A stretch of DNA of 6,087 nucleotides from SIG701 sp045611685 (GTDB lineage Bacteria; Bacillota; Clostridia; Oscillospirales; CAG-272): positions 1 to 6,087 of the forward strand of contig JAZKXO010000069.1 in assembly GCA_045611685.1 (NCBI GenBank), in the 5' to 3' direction. Below, in pieces: positions 1-6,050 of the stretch (the first letter of the stretch is position 1; the number at the start of each line of letters is the position of its first letter). The translations under genes and the position numbers were made by a program. The notes under the pieces were generated by a model. It had not been told where the DNA came from. It searched no databases and saw nothing but the letters and a program-made list of their open reading frames with translations.

Positions 1-540
1 GTACATAAGATCGTGGAAGAGTCCGGCATCAAGAACGGTACCGTTTCTGTAGTTTCTCACCACACCACCTGCTCCGTTATGATCCAGGAGTGCTCTCACG
101 ACTTCGACACCTTCGATCTGGAGTACCTGCAGCACGACCTGTTGGACATTATGCGTAAGATGATCCCCGACTTCGTCAACGTTGGCGACTACCGTCATCC
201 CGGCCCCGTGCACGCACAGTTCGGCCGCTATGTTGATGAGCCCGGCAACTTCACTTCTATGAACACCGACGGCCACCTGCGCTCCGTATTCTTCGGCCGT
301 TCCGAGACCTTGCCCATTAAGGACGGCAAGCTGGATCTGGGCGAGTTCGCTCACATCTACTTCATCGACTGGGACCATGTCCGTGCTCGACCCCGTCAGG
401 TTAACCTGACCCTGTTCGGCACTGCCGAGGATCTGGGCGATCGTAAGTACAACAACGGTGAAGTTGTAAACACCCTGCGTAAGTTCCCCGCAGAGGAGAA
501 GGCTTACATGGAGCAGTACGACGAGTGGAAGAAGCGCTGA
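1..540 (+). CDS. YjbQ/UPF0047-family protein (5' end outside window)
   Basis: The reading frame is open from the first base to TGA at 538-540, giving 179 visible residues. The first ones (VHKIVEESGIKNGTV) match the helix and strand normally about 25-30 residues inside a YjbQ protein, so the true start is upstream and the GTG at 13 is probably internal. Family marks, numbered from base 1: HHTT at 20-23 with E30, YRH at 64-66, N88 and H92 of the N...H segment, and LPIKDGKLDLGEF at 104-116, followed by a beta strand ending in the LTLFG motif. Family members have been linked to weak thiamine-phosphate synthase activity; the physiological role is unsettled. Oddities: the usual E-x-DGPR-x-R segment reads DWDHVRARPRQV (123-134), there is extra sequence between the YRH and N..H blocks, and a charged tail follows 140. 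Codon use differs from the neighbours (Pro CCC 7/7, Lys AAG throughout, Leu CTG 10/12). The family call is firm; the substrate is unknown. Confidence 0.85.
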   Translation, partial: VHKIVEESGIKNGTVSVVSHHTTCSVMIQECSHDFDTFDLEYLQHDLLDIMRKMIPDFVNVGDYRHPGPVHAQFGRYVDEPGNFTSMNTDGHLRSVFFGRSETLPIKDGKLDLGEFAHIYFIDWDHVRARPRQVNLTLFGTAEDLGDRKYNNGEVVNTLRKFPAEEKAYMEQYDEWKKR

Positions 541-560
541 GCTTTACAATCGAACACGAA

Positions 561-589
561 AGATACCGCCGTTTGGCGGTATCTTTTTT
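561..589 (+). terminator. Rho-independent terminator of the YjbQ-family gene
   Basis: A perfect 10-bp stem, AGATACCGCC (561-570) with GGCGGTATCT (575-584), closes a GTTT loop. It is followed by a T run to 589. It begins 20 nt after the stop codon at 540. Two A's before the stem can pair with the T run, so some activity on the minus strand is also possible. Confidence 0.93.
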
Positions 590-622
590 CTGTAAAATGC
601 TGCCCGAATTTCCAAATACCGC

Positions 623-651
623 TTGCAATCGAGGGCGTTTCGTGCTATACT
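623..651 (+). promoter_or_regulatory. Sigma-A promoter for the SIS-domain gene
   Basis: A -35 box TTGCAA (623-628) and a -10 box TATACT (646-651) are separated by exactly 17 bp. TG at 643-644 with one base before the -10 makes an extended -10. The predicted start is near 658, which leaves a leader of about 100 nt before the ATG at 758. The promoter lies just downstream of the previous gene's terminator, so the SIS gene is probably transcribed alone. Confidence 0.8.
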
Positions 652-680
652 TAATATGAATAAAAATGTCCCGTTCGTTT

Positions 681-736
681 TTTGCGGCGGGGTGAAAATT
701 TCCGCAAACCGCGCGCGTTTTTCGCCGCCTTGCGGA
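681..736 (+). promoter_or_regulatory. Leader with mutually exclusive hairpins before the SIS gene
   Basis: TTTGCGG (681-687) can pair with CCGCAAA (702-708). The overlapping TCCGCAA (701-707) can instead pair with TTGCGGA (730-736), directly before the ribosome binding site. GCGGCG (684-689) can also pair with CGCCGC (723-728). These alternatives could expose or constrain translation. No known riboswitch family is recognised, the stems are short, and the function is inference only. Confidence 0.3.
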
Positions 737-742
737 CGGAAA

Positions 743-749
743 GAAAGGG
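743..749 (+). promoter_or_regulatory. Ribosome binding site deciding the SIS gene start
   Basis: GAAAGGG sits 8 nt before the ATG at 758. It supports that start over the in-frame TTG at 623, which lies inside the -35 box and would add 45 residues with no family similarity. Confidence 0.65.
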
Positions 750-757
750 TTTTACAA

Positions 758-1351
758 ATGAAACAAATCGGACTCGAAAAACTCCGCGAGAGTTTTGAGA
801 TTGAGGCACAGTGCCTTCGCGATGCGGCATCCTACATAGACGAATCCGCTTTCGCCAAAGCAGTCGATCTGCTCGCCAAGGCGGAACGCATCGGCACGTC
901 GGGCTGCGGCCACTCGGGCATTATCTGTCAGCATGCTGCACATCTTCTTTGCTGCATTGAGCGCCCCACGCGCTTTATCTCCCCCGCCGAGGCTGTACAC
1001 GGCGCGACCGGCTACCTCCAGAAGGGCGACGTTATGATCTTCGCCTCCCGCGGCGGTAAGACGAAGGAGCTTCTCCCGATCCTTGATATCTGCAAGGCAA
1101 AGGGCGTTCACGTCATCACCGTTACCGAGAACACCGAATCCCCGCTCGCTACCGGTGCGGACGTCGTTCTCCGTCAGTACATCAACCGCGAGACGGATAA
1201 ATACAACTCCCAGGGTACGACGAGCAGTACGTCCCTTGCGGTTATCTTCCACGCGCTGCAGTCCGCGCTCATCGAGGAGACCGATTACAAGAACGAGCAG
1301 TTTGCGCTTATTCATCCCGGCGGAGCCGTAGGCGAACGCCTGAATAAATAA
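758..1351 (+). CDS. SIS-domain sugar-phosphate isomerase-like protein (KdsD/GutQ-related, no CBS domains)
   Basis: A 197-residue protein made of an N-terminal helix and one SIS (sugar isomerase) domain, about residues 30-175. Recognisable blocks: GTSGCGHSG (46-54), SPAEAVHG (75-82), SRGGKTKEL (97-105), a TTSST phosphate-binding loop (154-158), and FALIHPGGAVGERL (182-195), the hallmark end of KpsF/GutQ/KdsD isomerases. It stops where the tandem CBS domains of KdsD (about 328 aa) would begin, as in short stand-alone members. Against the four catalytic positions known for E. coli KdsD (K59, E111, E152, H193), I read H52, K101, probably E145, and H186, so two of four differ. It should bind a phosphosugar, but arabinose-5-phosphate isomerase activity is doubtful and no KDO-pathway genes are nearby. 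The ATG at 758 is preferred because of its ribosome site and because the promoter lies upstream. A cytosolic enzyme or phosphosugar sensor is likely. Confidence 0.87.
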   Translation: MKQIGLEKLRESFEIEAQCLRDAASYIDESAFAKAVDLLAKAERIGTSGCGHSGIICQHAAHLLCCIERPTRFISPAEAVHGATGYLQKGDVMIFASRGGKTKELLPILDICKAKGVHVITVTENTESPLATGADVVLRQYINRETDKYNSQGTTSSTSLAVIFHALQSALIEETDYKNEQFALIHPGGAVGERLNK

Positions 1352-1413
1352 AAACGAATTCGATGTCTGCCATCGCGGATGACGATTTCTTTCGGCACAG
1401 ATAATACACCAAG

Positions 1414-1446
1414 CGCGGTTTCCGTTTTTTGGAGACCGCGTTTTTT
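1414..1446 (+). terminator. Rho-independent terminator after the SIS gene
   Basis: CGCGGTTTCC (1414-1423) pairs with GGAGACCGCG (1431-1440) with a single T-G wobble, across a 7-nt T-rich loop. A run of six T's (1441-1446) follows. It lies about 60 nt after the TAA at 1349-1351 and upstream of the ileS promoter, so it isolates the two transcription units. Confidence 0.88.
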
Positions 1447-1479
1447 CTTTGGACAACGGGGCAAAAGATGCTCCTGTTC

Positions 1480-1508
1480 TTGACAAATTTAGGTTTTGGT
1501 GATAAAAT
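1480..1508 (+). promoter_or_regulatory. Sigma-A promoter for ileS
   Basis: A perfect -35 TTGACA (1480-1485) is followed, after 17 bp, by TAAAAT (1503-1508). The predicted start is near 1515, giving an ileS leader of under 40 nt. The leader is A/T-rich and holds no room for a T-box. Confidence 0.85.
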
Positions 1509-1540
1509 AATTATTTAGAAAACAAATAAGCGACACCATA

Positions 1541-1545
1541 AGGAG
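1541..1545 (+). promoter_or_regulatory. Ribosome binding site of ileS
   Basis: AGGAG (within TAAGGAGA) lies 7 nt before the ATG at 1553. This is an ideal spacing and fixes the start, which also agrees with the N-terminus of type 2 isoleucyl-tRNA synthetases. Confidence 0.88.
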
Positions 1546-1552
1546 ACGCGTT

Positions 1553-4500
1553 ATGTATAAGAAGGTACCAACAAATCTGGACTTCGTCAGCCGTGAGAAA
1601 GAAACGCTTTCATTCTGGAATGAGAATCACGTGTTTGAGAAATCGCTTGCGCTCAGAAAGGGCGATAAAACGTACACGTTCTACGACGGTCCTCCGACCG
1701 CCAACGGCAAGCCGCACATCGGCCACGTTCTTACCCGTGTAATCAAGGATATGATCCCGCGTTACCGCTGCATGAAGGGATACGACGTTCCGCGTAAAGC
1801 CGGCTGGGACACGCACGGATTGCCGGTGGAACTGGAAGTGGAGAAGCTTCTCGGCCTCAACGGTAAGGAGCAGATCGAACAGTACGGCATGGAGCCGTTT
1901 ATCGAAAAATGTAAGGAAAGCGTCTGGAAGTACAAGGGCATGTGGGAGGATTTCTCCGGCACGGTTGGCTTCTGGGCGGATATGGACGATCCGTACGTAA
2001 CGTACCATAACGACTATATCGAATCCGAGTGGTGGGCACTCAAGCAGATCTGGGATAAGGGCCTCCTTTATAAGGGCTTCAAGATCGTTCCGTACTGCCC
2101 CCGCTGCGGTACGCCGCTTTCCACCCACGAGGTGGCGCAGGGCTACAAAACGGTAAAAGAGCGCTCCGCGATCGCCCGCTTCAAGGTAGTGGGTGAGGAT
2201 GCGTACGTTCTCGTCTGGACGACCACGCCGTGGACGCTTCCGTCGAACGTGGCGCTTTGTGTGAACCCCTCTGAAACGTACGTGAAGGTAAAAGCTGCTG
2301 ACGGATATACCTATTATCTCGCAGAGGCTCTCGCTGACACCGTTCTCGGAAAACTGAAAACCGATGACGCGCCTGCGTACGAGGTCCTTGAAACCTACAA
2401 GGGAACCGATCTCGAATATAAGGAATACGAGCCGCTCTTTGAGGGCGCAAAAACGGTAGCGGACAAGCAGAAAAAGAAGAGCCACTATATCACCTGTGAT
2501 CCGTACGTTACCATGACGGACGGTACCGGCGTCGTACACATCGCGCCCGCGTTCGGTGCGGATGACGCAAACGTCGGCCGCAAGTACGATCTGCCGTTCG
2601 TGCAGTTCGTCGATGCGGCGGGCAATATGACCGCCGAGACGCCGTTTGCCGGCCTCTTTGTCAAGGATGCAGACCCCAAGGTGCTCGTCGATCTCGAAAC
2701 CCGCGGCCTCCTCTTTGAAGCGCCTCGCTTTGAGCACGAGTATCCGTTCTGTTGGAGATGCGACACGCCGCTCATCTATTACGCGCGCGAATCCTGGTTC
2801 GTAAAGATGACCGCCGTCCGTGAGGATCTCATCCGCAATAACAACACGATCAACTGGATCCCCGAGTCTATCGGCAAGGGACGCTTCGGCGACTGGCTCG
2901 AAAACGTGCAGGACTGGGGTATCAGTCGTAACCGCTATTGGGGAACGCCTCTCAATATCTGGGAGTGCGAATGCGGACACCGCCATGCAATCGGCTCGAT
3001 CGCGGAGCTTCGCGAAATGGCGATCGAATGTCCCGAGACGGTCGAACTCCACCGCCCGCATATTGATAACGTAAAACTGAAATGTACCGAGTGCGGCGGT
3101 ACCATGAGCCGTGTACCCGAGGTAATCGACTGCTGGTTCGACTCCGGCTCCATGCCGTTTGCACAGCATCATTATCCGTTTGAGAACGAGGATCTGTTCC
3201 GGGCACAGTTCCCCGCAGACTTTATCTCCGAGGCCGTTGACCAGACCCGCGGCTGGTTCTATTCTCTCCTTGCAATTTCCACGCTCCTCTTCAACTGCGC
3301 GCCGTTCAAAAACTGCATCGTCCTCGGACACGTGCAGGATGAGAACGGTCAGAAGATGTCCAAGTCCAAAGGCAACGCAGTCGATCCGTTCGAGGCGCTC
3401 TCCACGTACGGCGCTGATGCGATCCGCTGGTATTTCTACACCAACTCCGCACCGTGGCTCCCCAATCGCTTCCACGGAAAGGCCGTCATCGAGGGTCAGC
3501 GTAAGTTCATGGGTACGCTCTGGAACACCTACGCGTTCTGGACACTGTATGCGGACATCGACGGATTCGATCCGACGAAATACAGCCTGTCCGACTGCAA
3601 ACTCAGCGTGATGGATAAGTATATCCTCTCCCGCCTCAATACCGCTGTCGGCGAAACGGATGACAATCTCGAAAATTACCGCATCCCCGAGGCGGCAAAG
3701 GCACTGTCCTCTTTTGTGGACGACCTCTCCAACTGGTACGTCCGCCGCTGCCGCGACCGCTTCTGGGGCTCGGATATGACGGACGACAAGATCGCCGCGT
3801 ATATGACGCTGTACACTTGTCTCGTTACGATCGCCAAGGCATCCGCACCTATGATCCCGTTCATGGCGGAGGATATCTATCAGAACCTCGTCCGTACCGT
3901 GGACAAGAGTGCGCCCGAGAGCATCCACCTGTGCGATTTCCCCACGGTCGATGCCTCCATGATCGACAAAAAGCTTGAGGACGATATGAACTTCATTCTC
4001 AATGTGGTCGTTCTCGGCAGAAGCGCACGTAACGGTGCGAACCTCAAAAACCGTCAGCCGCTCGCCGATATGTACGTGAAGACGGAACGCGAGGTCAGCG
4101 ATTATTACCGTGCTATCGTCGAAGATGAGCTGAACGTCAAACGCGTTGCGTTTGTAAGCGACGTCTCTGCCATTTCTTCGTACAGCTTCAAGCCGCAGCT
4201 TAAGACGGTCGGTCCGAAGTACGGAAAACTCCTCGGACAGATCCGCGAAGCACTCAGTGCAGTCGACGGAAACGAAGCCAAGAATGAACTCGACACGACA
4301 GGCGCTCTCCACTTTGATTTCGGCGGAGAAAAGGTCGAGCTTACCGAGGCGGATCTCCTCATCGACGTCCAGCAGAAGGAAGGCTACTTCTCGGCTGCCG
4401 ATCACGGCATCGTTGTTGCGCTCAACACGAACCTCACCGATGAACTGATCGAGGAAGGTTTCGTTCGCGAGATCATCTCGAAGATCCAGACGATGCGTAA

Positions 4501-4699
4501 GGACGCAGGCCTTGACGTGATGGATCATATCCGCACCGCTGTCAGCGGCAGTGAGAAGATCTCGGTAATCATCGCCCGCAACAAGGACGTCATCGGTTCG
4601 GCAACCTTTACCGATTCGTTCGACGGCGCCGAAGGCTCGATCACGAAAGACTGGTCTATCAACGGCGAGAACGTAACCGTTACGATCGAGAAAATCTAA
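1553..4699 (+). CDS. ileS: Isoleucyl-tRNA synthetase, type 2 (IleS2)
   Basis: A cytosolic class I aminoacyl-tRNA synthetase that charges tRNA-Ile with isoleucine using ATP and removes mischarged valine. Its 1048 residues fit type 2 (eukaryote-like) enzymes rather than the roughly 930-residue type 1. Visible in order: HIGH at 55-58 within GPPTANGKPHIGH; a CPRC zinc-type knuckle (C182, C185); the CP1 editing domain with its threonine-rich TTTPWTLPSN (223-232) and GTGVVHIAPAFGADD (324-338); FCWRC (C400, C403); a cysteine cluster C472, C474, C511, C514 that could bind zinc; WFDSG at 528-532; KMSKS at 601-605; then a helical anticodon-binding region from about 650 and the long C-terminal extension of type 2 enzymes. 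No key motif is missing. It is flanked by its own promoter and terminator and so is monocistronic. Type 2 enzymes are generally much less sensitive to mupirocin. From codon 21 on it uses no TTA, CTA or TCA codon. Confidence 0.98.
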   Translation: MYKKVPTNLDFVSREKETLSFWNENHVFEKSLALRKGDKTYTFYDGPPTANGKPHIGHVLTRVIKDMIPRYRCMKGYDVPRKAGWDTHGLPVELEVEKLLGLNGKEQIEQYGMEPFIEKCKESVWKYKGMWEDFSGTVGFWADMDDPYVTYHNDYIESEWWALKQIWDKGLLYKGFKIVPYCPRCGTPLSTHEVAQGYKTVKERSAIARFKVVGEDAYVLVWTTTPWTLPSNVALCVNPSETYVKVKAADGYTYYLAEALADTVLGKLKTDDAPAYEVLETYKGTDLEYKEYEPLFEGAKTVADKQKKKSHYITCDPYVTMTDGTGVVHIAPAFGADDANVGRKYDLPFVQFVDAAGNMTAETPFAGLFVKDADPKVLVDLETRGLLFEAPRFEHEYPFCWRCDTPLIYYARESWFVKMTAVREDLIRNNNTINWIPESIGKGRFGDWLENVQDWGISRNRYWGTPLNIWECECGHRHAIGSIAELREMAIECPETVELHRPHIDNVKLKCTECGGTMSRVPEVIDCWFDSGSMPFAQHHYPFENEDLFRAQFPADFISEAVDQTRGWFYSLLAISTLLFNCAPFKNCIVLGHVQDENGQKMSKSKGNAVDPFEALSTYGADAIRWYFYTNSAPWLPNRFHGKAVIEGQRKFMGTLWNTYAFWTLYADIDGFDPTKYSLSDCKLSVMDKYILSRLNTAVGETDDNLENYRIPEAAKALSSFVDDLSNWYVRRCRDRFWGSDMTDDKIAAYMTLYTCLVTIAKASAPMIPFMAEDIYQNLVRTVDKSAPESIHLCDFPTVDASMIDKKLEDDMNFILNVVVLGRSARNGANLKNRQPLADMYVKTEREVSDYYRAIVEDELNVKRVAFVSDVSAISSYSFKPQLKTVGPKYGKLLGQIREALSAVDGNEAKNELDTTGALHFDFGGEKVELTEADLLIDVQQKEGYFSAADHGIVVALNTNLTDELIEEGFVREIISKIQTMRKDAGLDVMDHIRTAVSGSEKISVIIARNKDVIGSATFTDSFDGAEGSITKDWSINGENVTVTIEKI

Positions 4700-4707
4700 A
4701 ACGTAAA

Positions 4708-4733
4708 AAGCCGCTCGCAAGAGCGGCTTGTTT
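4708..4733. terminator. Bidirectional terminator between ileS and the DUF4363 gene
   Basis: AAGCCGCTC (4708-4716) pairs with GAGCGGCTT (4721-4729) around a GCAA tetraloop of the stable GNRA type. On the plus strand TTGTTT follows. On the minus strand the five A's at 4705-4709 become a T run. It lies 9 nt after the ileS stop and next to the DUF4363 stop (4732-4734), so it can serve both convergent units. Confidence 0.9.
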
Positions 4734-5106
4734 ATATAATCGACGAGAGAGAACACGACTCCATGGCACGGAGCCGGCGCAAAAGAAGGATGAGCTCCGC
4801 CCGTGCCTCACGGTAGGCGGTCGCGTCTGCGGTATCAAAACTTGCTTTCAGATTATTTATAGCGCGGTCAACGTGCTCTATCCGCGCGGCTGAAACGGTA
4901 ACGGCGGTGATCGGATGCGTCCGTCCCCAAAGCTCGGAGAGTTCCCGGGCGGCGTCTTGGTACGCTTCGCCGTCTGAAAAATCCTCGGGCAAGCGGAGAG
5001 CTACATCGATGAGCGTGTCAAGACGGTTATGAAGGAAGACTGCGTTCGCGGCGACGCCGCCGATCAAAACGAGCAGAATAAAGATCGCAATAATAAAAAT
5101 TTTCAT
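4732..5106 (-). CDS. DUF4363 family membrane-anchored protein
   Basis: A 124-residue protein with one N-terminal hydrophobic segment (about 3-24, IFIIAIFILLVLIGGVAA), which is a membrane anchor or uncleaved signal. A mostly helical, charged domain follows, with W60 and a conserved-looking EHVDRAINNLKASF (77-90) typical of DUF4363. The body is probably outside the cytoplasm, but no biochemical function is known for the family. The ATG (5106-5104) overlaps the DUF421 stop by 4 nt (ATGA). Its ribosome site AGAGGA (5121-5116) lies 9 nt upstream, inside the DUF421 gene, so translation is probably coupled. DUF4363 genes commonly follow DUF421 genes in Firmicutes, which supports both calls and suggests a joint membrane role. 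The C-terminus ends in a short hydrophobic SSII just before the shared terminator. Confidence 0.8.
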   Translation of the reverse strand: MKIFIIAIFILLVLIGGVAANAVFLHNRLDTLIDVALRLPEDFSDGEAYQDAARELSELWGRTHPITAVTVSAARIEHVDRAINNLKASFDTADATAYREARAELILLLRRLRAMESCSLSSII

Positions 5107-5807
5107 GATCCGTTGTCCTCTGTGATCTCTGCATTCTCCGTGCCGCTTTTTATAAAGGCAGCGCGTTTTTGCTCATCCACTGTCATGAGCAAAATTTCGT
5201 CAAGCTGCAATCCGTTTTTTGCCGCGGTCTTTTTGATCCACTTTCTGTCCACGCCGGCCGCCTCCATGCTCGCGTCCATTATTTTTCCCTCCACGACAAC
5301 CGGCAGACCTATCCCGGTTTCGTCCACGTGCACATTCATATCCGCGCGCGTGAGCGGCATTGTATCCGCATTTGTGAATACGGATAACTTGCCGTTCTCT
5401 TCCAGTATCGCGCACCGTACGTCGCGTATATCCGAAATGTCTTTTTGCCGCAGTTCTGAGAGGAGTTCCATGACCCCGATGCGCAGTTTTTTCATTTCTT
5501 TCATATTGATCTTTCCTTTGTAGATAAGAATGCTCGGCGCGCCGAAAAATATTTTTCGAAGCGGTGCATAACGGGACACGGAAAAGGATAGAATTACCTC
5601 AATGGATAAAAGCACCAGAATCGGTACAAGCGCGTAGGCGATGGGTATGTCGGGGTCAGAAATCGGCATGACTGCCAGTTCGGAAAGCATGAACGTGGTG
5701 ATAAGCTCCGACAGCTCGAGTTCACCCACTTGTCGCTTGCCCAGAAAACGCATGGAAAGGAGCAGGGTAAAATAAATGATGCACGTACGCAAAAAAACAG
5801 TAATCAT
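5103..5807 (-). CDS. DUF421 (YetF-like) membrane protein
   Basis: A 234-residue protein of normal family length. The N-terminal third has about three hydrophobic segments (roughly 3-20, 34-49, 54-76), with the family signature MRFLGKRQVGELELSEL (19-35) between the first two. The soluble part, probably cytoplasmic, follows: GAPSILIYKGKI (89-100), MELLSELRQKDISDIRDV (113-130), AILEENGKLSVF (133-144) and the C-terminal block with PVVVEGKI (169-176) and W190. These are the standard DUF421/YetF blocks. The biochemical role is unknown; a DUF421 protein (2Duf) has been tied to spore membrane properties in Bacillus, but that cannot be carried over here. It is the first gene of a two-gene operon. The ATG at 5807-5805 is preceded by GAGGTGG (5818-5812), a good ribosome site. 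It is transcribed away from the rRNA promoters. Confidence 0.92.
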   Translation of the reverse strand: MITVFLRTCIIYFTLLLSMRFLGKRQVGELELSELITTFMLSELAVMPISDPDIPIAYALVPILVLLSIEVILSFSVSRYAPLRKIFFGAPSILIYKGKINMKEMKKLRIGVMELLSELRQKDISDIRDVRCAILEENGKLSVFTNADTMPLTRADMNVHVDETGIGLPVVVEGKIMDASMEAAGVDRKWIKKTAAKNGLQLDEILLMTVDEQKRAAFIKSGTENAEITEDNGS

Positions 5808-5811
5808 AACG

Positions 5812-5818
5812 CCACCTC
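5812..5818 (-). promoter_or_regulatory. Ribosome binding site of the DUF421 gene
   Basis: On the minus strand GAGGTGG ends 4 nt before the ATG at 5807. It is slightly close but otherwise a strong match, and it supports this start. The protein begins directly at the first membrane segment, as family members do. Confidence 0.7.
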
Positions 5819-5846
5819 ACACGTAGTTTGACGCAAAGCGGGGGTC

Positions 5847-5875
5847 AGTATACAAATAAGGGCGCGAAAAGAAAA
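5847..5875 (-). promoter_or_regulatory. Candidate promoter of the DUF421-DUF4363 operon
   Basis: On the minus strand TATACT (5852-5847) is a good -10 box. At 17 bp spacing the -35 position (5875-5870) reads TTTTCT, a poor match, although it lies in A/T-rich DNA. The predicted start near 5840 leaves a leader of about 33 nt. No sporulation-sigma pattern stood out. The call rests mainly on the -10 box and its position. Confidence 0.35.
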
Positions 5876-5885
5876 TAATAAGGGG

Positions 5886-5910
5886 AAAATATCAAAAAAC
5901 CTCAAAAAAA
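5886..5910 (+). promoter_or_regulatory. Phased A-tracts upstream of rRNA promoter P1
   Basis: A-runs at 5886-5889, 5894-5899 and 5904-5910 recur about every 8-10 bp, directly upstream of the P1 -35 box. This resembles an UP element or an intrinsically bent region that contacts the RNA polymerase alpha subunits. The function is inferred from position and composition. Confidence 0.5.
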
Positions 5911-5913
5911 GGG

Positions 5914-5942
5914 TTGACATAAAGGGGGAGGTGTGATATAAT
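5914..5942 (+). promoter_or_regulatory. rRNA operon promoter P1
   Basis: A perfect TTGACA (5914-5919), a 17-bp spacer and a perfect TATAAT (5937-5942), with TG at 5934-5935 forming an extended -10. The predicted +1 is G5949. The spacer is G-rich. Such full-consensus tandem promoters are typical of Firmicutes rRNA operons. Confidence 0.92.
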
Positions 5943-5948
5943 AAACAG

Positions 5949-5965
5949 GCTCACCCGAGGTGAGC
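5949..5965 (+). promoter_or_regulatory. Hairpin at the 5' end of the P1 transcript
   Basis: GCTCACC (5949-5955) pairs perfectly with GGTGAGC (5959-5965), starting at the predicted first transcribed base. No T run follows at once, so it is not a terminator. The equivalent hairpin after P2 has different but compensating bases. Confidence 0.6.
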
Positions 5966-5982
5966 GGCTCCGAACTCCGGTC

Positions 5983-6011
5983 AAAAAATTTTTTTAAAAA
6001 ACTTTAAAAAA
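5983..6011 (+). promoter_or_regulatory. A/T-rich UP-like element upstream of P2
   Basis: An almost pure A/T stretch of alternating A and T runs, broken by one C and a final G, covers about -68 to -40 relative to the predicted P2 start at 6051. This is the position and composition of an UP element, as expected for an rRNA promoter. Confidence 0.6.
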
Positions 6012-6015
6012 GTGC

Positions 6016-6044
6016 TTGACAAAGGGGATGCGGGGTGATATAAT
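6016..6044 (+). promoter_or_regulatory. rRNA operon promoter P2
   Basis: A second perfect TTGACA (6016-6021), 17-bp spacer and TATAAT (6039-6044), again with an extended -10 TG (6036-6037) and a G-rich spacer. It lies exactly 102 bp after P1. The predicted +1 is G6051. Confidence 0.93.
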
Positions 6045-6050
6045 ATACAG

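Noticed and set aside
623..757. 45-residue N-terminal extension of the SIS protein from TTG at 623
   Set aside because: The TTG is inside the -35 box, the extension does not resemble the family, and a ribosome site precedes the ATG at 758.
1361..1375. Small inverted repeat CGATG/CATCG after the SIS gene
   Set aside because: Only 5 bp with no T run; the strong terminator is at 1414-1446.
1430..1440. T-box-like string TGGAGACCGCG upstream of ileS
   Set aside because: It has an extra base relative to TGGNACCGCG, forms the 3' arm of the terminator rather than the 5' arm, and lies upstream of the ileS promoter.
752..1486. Minus-strand open frame of 244 codons opposite the SIS gene
   Set aside because: It is in codon register with the SIS gene, so again a product of codon bias. 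It crosses the terminator and carries no family motif.
1610..4756. Minus-strand open frame of 1048 codons opposite ileS
   Set aside because: It is in exact codon register with ileS and exists because ileS avoids TTA, CTA and TCA. The translation has no recognisable domain, and ileS is unambiguous.
5029..5523. Plus-strand open frame of 164 codons opposite the DUF421-DUF4363 genes
   Set aside because: The opposite strand carries clear family motifs, membrane segments and ribosome sites. This frame has none.
5970..5980. CCG/CGG mini-hairpin after the P1 5' stem
   Set aside because: Three base pairs only, not repeated after P2.
5983..5999. A-run/T-run palindrome as a possible terminator between P1 and P2
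   Set aside because: It has no GC stem and is better explained as the UP-like element of P2.
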